From: Siphonodentalium dalli
Lineage: Eukaryota > Mollusca > Scaphopoda > Gadilida > Siphonodentaliidae
Reading direction: 5' to 3'
Assembly (NCBI GenBank): GCA_032622095.1
Contig: CP136067.1
Location: 175,864,556 to 175,928,555, forward strand
DNA: 64,000 nt
Position numbers and translations under genes: made by a program. The notes beneath the pieces were generated by a model that made no database searches, had not been told where the DNA came from, and worked only from the letters and a program-made list of their open reading frames with translations. Below are positions 57,623 through 64,000 of the stretch, in pieces. The stretch's first letter is position 1. Every line of letters begins with the position of its first letter.

Positions 57623-57895
57623 TTAACCCTTCCATGACTGGAGCTTCCTGAATTTTTTAGAATACCATATGCCAATGCATTCTTTTATATATGCGAGTCT
57701 CCCATGGGGAGCCTCGCATATATAAAAAAGAATGCATTGGCCTAACAATATTTACCATGACCTTGTAAACCAGTGCATTCTATAATATATGCTAATAAAT
57801 GGGAGACTCGCATATATAAGAGACTGCATTGCACATATTTTTCGTAAAATTTCTATAATGCTGCACAGGCGCTGCTCCAGCCAGAAAAGTGTTAA
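57623..57895. mobile_element. TTAA-flanked hairpin MITE (duplicate of 29305-29575)
   Basis: It has the same TTAA cccttccatgactgg and ccagaaaagtg TTAA ends. It differs by a 2-bp A insertion in one hairpin arm (tataaaaaagaatgc) and single substitutions that improve or weaken hairpin pairing (gcattctttt versus gcagtctttt). Confidence 0.75.
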
Positions 57896-58567
57896 GCCTA
57901 CTTTCAACATCGCGTACATGTAAATATTCACGCTCTTTATATTATCTACCGCTTTTAGGAAAGAAAATCGTGGACGCCCTTTGTTAGAGTCGATCATTTG
58001 TTTTTTTACTCGACCGTCGAAAATTCCTTTTTTAAAGTTGTTATCTCACCATTAAAACGTCCTAATAGTATGCCCGTGGGGAAGATCTGATTAATTTTAT
58101 TCTGTAACACATAGATATGGTAAGTTATATGTAAAGACGGAGGGAAAGAGGACGATAACACGATTAAAGGCGTTACTTGAATTGAACTAACTGCCCAGAT
58201 GCACGAATCGGGTAATTCGAGATTCCTTGATGTTTTTCGTAGGCACACAATTTTCTACATTCCCTATATGTATAAGGGGCGCGTGTGTTCTCTACTGTGC
58301 TGTTACACCCCGCAGCAGATGAATTGACCCCTTTCTATAAATGGGGACTTAAATTGGCCGGATGTTGTAAACATGGAAGAGTGCTTATCCAATTGATTCA
58401 CCTAATACGAAGGATTTGCTTGATGTGGACATGCACTTGATGCGATAGGGCCTATTAGCACCGTGGTCACTCTCAGTTCATTTATGGTCACGATATATCA
58501 TAAACATCACAATTACTCGTATATGGAACGAGTGCTCTGTTTTTTCTCAGTTATATACATGTAAACG

Positions 58568-59275
58568 TAGTGTGGTCGTGGTACGCAAAAAAAAGGGGGT
58601 CAACCCAGACGAAATTGGTATAGAAGCGATCTCGGTGTCATTCAACGCGGGAGAATCTCTGCTACAACATATCCAAAATCCGCTAAAATCCGCTTTGGGC
58701 AAAATCCAGGATCCAAGATGGCGTCCAACATGGCCGCCTTTAGTCAAAAGAGATTCTGACTGAGATTAATTCGACATAATGAGAACAAATGTTGCCATAT
58801 TAATACAAATGTATACATTTTTGCGAAGGTAAAGTATTATGCCACATATCTATAGAAAAATGGAACCCTCGCCCCAGATGGCTGCCAAAATGGTGGCCTA
58901 AACTCGAAAATTTGAAATTTTTGCCTAATATCTTAAAGATCAATTCCTGTTGTTTGATAATGGTTCAGACTGGCGACATTGATTAGTCATATTCATGTTA
59001 ATTCATCATTGGAGCAATGAAAGATACCATAAATGGGGTCCCAGACTCATATACACCCTCAAAATTTTGATTTTACAGAACGCGGTATAAAATTCCACAA
59101 AAATCGCCATTGGGATTCCAGTCGTATATCAACAAGAAATGGACAGAACTGTACAATGTAAGTTGGGCATAGCATTATCTATAATTACTCCAATTCAAGA
59201 AACCCAAATTGGCGCTTTGTCTTAAAATGGCTGCCAAAATGGCGGTCAAAATATGGAAAATGGCAGATATTTAGA
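58568..59275. repeat. Left arm of a 4.2-kb inverted-repeat block
   Basis: From tagtgtggtcgt through caaaatccgctaaaatccgc, ccaagatggcgtccaacatgg, aagatcaattcctgttgttt and ggggtcccagactcat to gccaaaatggcggtcaaaat, the arm is matched in reverse complement by 62137-62801. A direct partial copy of the first ~160 bp follows at 59277-59440. Confidence 0.85.
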
Positions 59276-59276
59276 A

Positions 59277-59440
59277 TGGTCGTCAGAGGGTTAGACCCAG
59301 AAGGAATTGGTAAAGAAACGGTTTTGTTGTCATTCGACGCGGGAGAATCTCGTGTATAACATATCCAAAATCCGCTAAAATCCGCTTTGGGGAAAATACA
59401 GAATTCAAGATGGCGTCCAACATGGTCGCCAATAATAATG
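59277..59440. repeat. Direct repeat of the arm terminus
   Basis: ggtcgtcagagggtt, gaaggaattggtaaagaaacg, cattcgacgcgggagaatct and aaaatccgctttgggg repeat the start of the left arm in the same orientation. It is closer in detail to the right-arm end (gtcgtcagagggtt) than to the left-arm end. Confidence 0.75.
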
Positions 59441-62136
59441 AAAATGGCAAATATGTAGTTATTCACGAAAACCCATTCGACAAAACGCCAATTCGGCACC
59501 AATACACATCATTGATTGAAATCAATGTTTTTTGTGGGTATGAGTAGCCAATCACGATTCAAAATGCTAAGATGGCTACCAAAATGGCCACCGAAAATTG
59601 TCGAAATTTAAGTTCTGCTCAGAGGAAAGCCGAAACAACACTTCGGTTGTGAGCTAACGATGACAGACCTATTAAACATGTTGCCAATAATCTACTACCA
59701 CAATCAGTTCAGCCCGAAATGTTCCAACTAATCAGTATCTACTGCAGGATCCAACACGATGTCCACTTATTACGAGGGACTATCTGGAAATTAATTAAAA
59801 AGAAAGTAAATTGCTACGAATCTGGATTATTTGAAAACACAGTGTCAACATTTATAACGACTATTCGGAACATCAAATATATGGGCATCGGTGGTCTAGT
59901 CCGGAAGCATCAGGCTATAATAGGTTTTCCAGTGCTGGCGAAAGTGAAAAGGACAGGAGGGAAAAGCGAATAATCTGGGGTTTACTTAATTGGTGGGCAA
60001 GTTGGTTATCGGAGCTGGGGAGTTTCAAAGTAAAATTATGTTCTTCAATATCAAGAGGAAAAATGAAAATTCGCACTTACATTGTATACCCTTCACACTT
60101 TATGTGACAATTCCGTGTCATGCGATTGTGGGTATATACATGTGGATAGAAACATTCTAGTACATATATAGACGTACCTATATCTTCTACACATTTAGTG
60201 AATTTCATCAATGGTATGTAGACACAATGTGCGTCACGGCTGGATCTGACCCGTAGGCGTAAAGGTATCAACCATTTAGCTTGATTAACTGGCATTTCAA
60301 GGCTGTCATTGGATAGAAATGCCACATGAACATTAACAACATGTTTGTCTAAGAAATGTGAACAATGAACATGTTATTTTCCGGATGTTAGACAATCAAA
60401 CTGCCACATAAGGCGTTCATCCGTGCTCATCAGAGCACGAATTATGTGCAAATTAATGAAACGAAAACTATTTCATGCGGACGACGTACTCTAGACCTAC
60501 ATCCAACGTCATTTCCTATTAACTTTTATTGTTTGTACGGACGGTTTCGAGGTTTGAAAATCCCGCTTGTCCAAGAAAACCTCCACATACTTACGGAGTC
60601 GATGTGTAAACAATGTATGGGGATAGTTTCTTCATACATATATGTATTTGGCACACGTATTTTCTAGAACATAAGAGATCACCATTTACCGGAGAGTTGA
60701 TATCTGGGAAGAGATCAGAGTAAAACTACTTTTCTTACATGTCGAAATGGGGAATCCATGGGCTACATTTAGTTCCAGCTTGAAACTTGAAAATGATGGC
60801 CGAGCCCGAATAGTTAATATTTCGTCGCATCAGTGCTATAAAGTAACCCACATTTTCAACTTTCCGAGAAAATGAAGGTTGAAGTTTTTAGACAACATTT
60901 CTCCTAATGTTGACAAAGCATGACGTATTGTTGTATTTATCCCAATGAAAACTGACATTAGCTGTTCATTGAACCACATATTGTTTTCTGTTTATTCCCT
61001 CGTTTTCTTTTAAAAAGCAATAGCTTGTTTGGAGATATGACATTTTGCGTATGCCAGCGACGATTCGTTTCCGTGCTATAATGAAGTTGTGCTAATAAAT
61101 GCAGATTAAGCTAAATATGGTGGCAATCGCATGTGTCTATGAACTAAAAAGTGCCTATTCTACACTATGAAAATTCACCCATGTGCATCATCATACAGAA
61201 ATGTGTGGAACAATCACAAAATTTAAATCACCAAATGATCACGTGACTAACATTTTAGAATTCACAAACACAAAACAGAAGTCACGTGGACAACCTGAAG
61301 CGTCCGATTGGCTGCTGTTGGACATACGACCTCATAGCACGAATAACTGTAAAGATCGCTGGAGATACGACATTTGCTTCACTGGTTTGTGCGAATATCT
61401 GTCATCCAATGCTAGGACAGTTTGGCCCATCGGATTGGATTTTTTCTTCCCGCCATAATGGATATACGACATTATAGCACTGATGAGTCGAGATTTTGTC
61501 AACCCGCGGGAAACCACCAAAAAATTGAAAATAAATAGTTTTGATGTATATGAGCCACATACATGTATATGAGCCAACTATCAACTGCATCCACCACTCA
61601 CAACTTCCATTATGTGATAAGCTGGGCAGAGTCTACCATTTTCGTTTTGGAAGCCATATTAGATAAAATTTATTGTTTCTTTTGGTCTATTTGAGATGGA
61701 ATGTTCACAAATAAAAGAAACGATCAATTATTTTGTAGACAAGATCTGCTCATCCCTAAATATCAAATGTGACCAGAACCCCAAAGTCGATTTTGGTTAA
61801 ATTTCATACCGCATTCGTTATAACTTATTAGTGAAGGACCGGAGTAAACTATGATCTAATCTATTAGAAATGTCATTGCTGTAATGATCAGTTGACACGA
61901 TCATTGAAAGAATATACCCATTGTTTCCCAGTTCAGAGAGCAACAAGTGATAAACAGAAGTGATAGAAAATAGTATTTTTCACATCGGGTGGCCATTTTG
62001 GCAGCTATTTTTGGTACTGATTTTTAAGTTTTTACATAGAGCTAGCACAATGGCATCATAAAGAGGTATACATTCATATTTATTTAGTCAATTTTATTCA
62101 TCAACCACTACTTATAATGGATTGAATGACACTGTG
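59441..62136. other. Interior of the inverted-repeat block; no gene recognised
   Basis: Weak frames at 59719-59973 (+, 84 codons), 60077-60325 (-, 82 codons) and 60446-60667 (+, 73 codons) have varied composition but no domain I can name. No transposase signature (DDE, RNase-H-like or tyrosine recombinase motif) was found. A short palindrome-like pair ttcatccgtgctcat / agagcacgaa lies near 60416-60440. Confidence 0.4.
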
Positions 62137-62801
62137 ATCAATATCCGCCATTTTCCATATTTTGACCGCCATTTTGGCAGCCATTTTGAGACAAAGCGCC
62201 AATTTGGAGTATTTATAGATATTGGTATGCCCAACTTACATTGTACAGTTCTGTCAATTTCTTGTAATCACAATGGAGAGTTTTGTGGAAATTTATACCG
62301 CGTTCTGTAAAATCGAATTTTTGAGGGTGTAGATGAGTCTGGGACCCCATTTATGGTATCTTTCATTGCTCCAATGATGAATTAACATGAATATGACTAA
62401 TCAATGTCGCCAGTCTGAACCATTATCAAACAACAGGAATTGATCTTTAAGATATTAGGCAAAAACTTCAAATGTTCGAGTTTTGCCATTTTGGCGGCCA
62501 TCTGGGACGATGGGTTCCATTTTTGCCATAAACAGGTGGCACAACATTTTACCTTTGCAAAAATGTATACATTTGTATACATATGACAACATTTGTTCTC
62601 ACTGTTATCGAATTAATCTCAGTCAGAGTATCTTTTGACTAACGGCAGCCATGTTGGACGCCATCTTGGATCCTGAATTTGGCCCAAAGCGGATTTTAGC
62701 GGATTTTGGATATGTTATACACGAGATTCTCCCGCGTCGAATGACACCAAAACCGCTTCTATACCAATTTCTTCCAGGTCGAACCCTCTGACGACCACAC
62801 T
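62137..62801. repeat. Right arm of the 4.2-kb inverted-repeat block
   Basis: The arm is the reverse complement of 58568-59275 with moderate divergence and small indels. It ends ctctgacgaccacacta. It contains gccattttggcagccatttt, gccattttggcggccatct and cagccatgttggacgccatc boxes. Confidence 0.85.
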
Positions 62802-62857
62802 ATATGTAGTATGCATGCTACATGTACAAGTTCGAATTGTTCGGTGAAATACAATAA

Positions 62858-62999
62858 ATAGAGCATGTCTTGTCGTTGACTACGCGGGAATAGTGTCCAT
62901 GCAGTGGGGTGAGTATATTTCACTCCGCTTCGCGCCGTGAACTATAGCCACCTCACTGGGCACTATAACCGCGTAGTCAACTGCAAGCTATGTTCTGTT
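62858..62999. mobile_element. Palindromic MITE-like inverted repeat
   Basis: gttgactacgcggg pairs with ccgcgtagtcaac (TIR cores at 62875 and 62981), continuing inward as atagtg.cca / tgg.cactat and outward as agcatg.cttg / caagctatgtt. The centre is cttcgcgccg. No coding capacity. Confidence 0.65.
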
Positions 63000-63007
63000 G
63001 ATAATAA

Positions 63008-63265
63008 TATGACTACAGATGCACGCCGGGTATAATTTAAGGGAGCCTAGATTATTGCGGCGATTATAATGCTATTCGCAAATTATCAACTCATATGAAT
63101 AAAACAGAATACTTTTATCAGAATAATAATGAACAAAACAAAAACAAAAACAAGTGAATGATTGGTAATATAACAAGTGAAATTGGATAACTAAAATAAA
63201 GACATATATTTTGTATGAAAACGAGATAGGCCGATATAACTTGTAATGATGAAAACTTGAGATCT
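63008..63265. repeat. Sequence shared with 21717-21850
   Basis: The segment ending attcgcaaattatcaactcat matches 21.7 kb directly. Here it is followed by an AT-rich insertion (about 63100-63240, poly-A-like on one strand) and then by the gatgaaaacttgag piece. Confidence 0.6.
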
Positions 63266-63364
63266 ACTTGCACATTTGAATGTGACTCATGGGCTAGACG
63301 AAACATGGTATATGGAACAATTGCAATAGCAACAGCGCAAATGAAGTTACATGCACCATTTGTG

Positions 63365-64000
63365 TTACGTTTTAAATTTGTTATCCTTGCACAGCGTTTC
63401 GTTATGGTAAGTCCTCCAAATAGCGTCAGAAAAATTGGAATCTACTTGCTGTCCGTAGAGTTTCTTGTTTGTCACAAAGTCACACACACCAGGCCGATGG
63501 TATGGATCGTACCACCCTTTTGTGTTCAGGGATTTGAGATCAGCTTTGACTATATTTCCAAGAATACCGGTTATATGAACATCCTCGTTGTTACTGTACG
63601 GTATGTACTTAGAGACGTACACAATTGACGTAGCCAGGGAAGACGGTAGCACGTAAAGACATCCGCTATTGTATGGCGGATAATATTTAAACGGAAAAGC
63701 CTCTTTAGATACACTGTTCTTTCCCCATCTGAGGACAGGGCTCTTAAAAATTGTGTATCCAAGAATACTATTATTCAAGTCTGTCTTTCCAAGATAGTCA
63801 ATCAGCAACGGGAGATTAAGGAAGACATCATCGTCTGCTTTCACAACAAATTCCGCTAGGCGGCAATCACGTGACATCCACCGGAATCCCATCAGAACTT
63901 TTAGCGTCAGATTGTAGTAGTTGTCGACGAAATTAACTTGAAGTATATCGCCATGTTCCCGGGACTCATTTCTTAAAGCTGCGTTAGCACTACTGTTTCC
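63365..64000 (-). CDS. Beta-1,3-galactosyltransferase-like, GT31 family (copy 3, cut by window edge)
   Basis: The coding frame is open from the window edge: the 36 codons upstream of the internal Met at 63890-63892 read in frame (GNSSANAALRNESREHGD and on to YYNLTLKVL), so the visible part is 211 codons and the N-terminal anchor and first motif lie outside. Motifs present are VVKADDDVF (Ala in place of Thr before DDD), YPPYNSGCLYV and EDVHITG. By eye it is about 86% identical to copies 1 and 2 over 206 residues. The C terminus is five residues longer (CKDNKFKT against CEN). The frame has no stop or frameshift, so the gene is likely functional. Downstream sequence departs from the other copies about 70 bp past the stop. 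Confidence 0.9.
   Translation of the reverse strand, partial: GNSSANAALRNESREHGDILQVNFVDNYYNLTLKVLMGFRWMSRDCRLAEFVVKADDDVFLNLPLLIDYLGKTDLNNSILGYTIFKSPVLRWGKNSVSKEAFPFKYYPPYNSGCLYVLPSSLATSIVYVSKYIPYSNNEDVHITGILGNIVKADLKSLNTKGWYDPYHRPGVCDFVTNKKLYGQQVDSNFSDAIWRTYHNETLCKDNKFKT

Larger units (their letters stand above)
53928..58568. repeat. 4.6-kb segmental duplication, copy 2
   Basis: This is the counterpart of 25609-30246, in the same orientation, 28.3 kb away. All internal repeats and the galactosyltransferase gene are kept. The left boundary meets the gtacgaaacgacc array; the right boundary meets the inverted-arm block at 58568. Confidence 0.95.

Noticed and set aside
1-64000. tRNA genes, CRISPR arrays, bacterial operons
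   Set aside because: No convincing B-box with cloverleaf potential, no spaced direct repeats of CRISPR type, and no prokaryotic gene organisation were seen.

Overview
The window looks like intergenic and gene-poor nuclear DNA of a multicellular animal, most likely a marine lophotrochozoan and probably a mollusc. This is inference. The supports are: one intron-era coding family (animal GT31 beta-1,3-galactosyltransferases), non-LTR retrotransposon reverse transcriptases, a 5S rRNA-derived piece, many MITEs with animal-type target sites, frequent acatgta motifs, and repeats ending in gacggacggac that are common in molluscan genomes. No bacterial operons, CRISPR, tRNA genes or other intact housekeeping genes were seen.

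Layout. 1-12 kb: AT-rich non-coding DNA with MITEs (Harbinger-like at 3.3 kb, several TTAA-flanked elements), a 26-unit 10-bp minisatellite at 7.9 kb and a dead non-LTR reverse transcriptase at 9.6-11.0 kb. 12-21 kb: more TTAA MITEs, a degenerate dimeric satellite in two orientations, and a hAT element inserted into an older palindromic MITE with a perfect 8-bp target duplication. 21.9-27.2 kb: a large inverted repeat with arms of about 2.3-2.4 kb. The arms carry a ~170-bp repeat rich in AAGATGGCGGCC-like motifs and mirrored remnants of a decayed coding region. 25.6-30.2 kb: first copy of a 4.6-kb segmental duplication holding a 365-378-residue galactosyltransferase gene on the minus strand. 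30.5-34 kb: a 5'-truncated Jockey-type retrotransposon and flanking repeats. 34-53 kb: dispersed repeats, three tandem arrays (36.8, 41.9, 48.2 kb), a 5S-like fragment and TTAA MITEs. 53.9-58.6 kb: second, almost identical copy of the 4.6-kb duplication with its galactosyltransferase. 58.6-62.8 kb: a 4.2-kb block bounded by ~0.7-kb inverted arms. 63.3-64.0 kb: a third, diverged galactosyltransferase running off the window edge.

Functionally, the only well-supported host genes are the three galactosyltransferase copies, all on the minus strand. They would encode type II Golgi membrane enzymes that extend glycan chains, and they form a local, still active gene-family expansion. Everything else that is recognisable is mobile or repetitive DNA. 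No obviously new molecular system is evident. The strongest oddities are the fresh duplication with repeat-rich boundaries, the mirrored arms, the density and diversity of TTAA-flanked MITEs, and repeat arrays that carry transcription-factor-like motifs.
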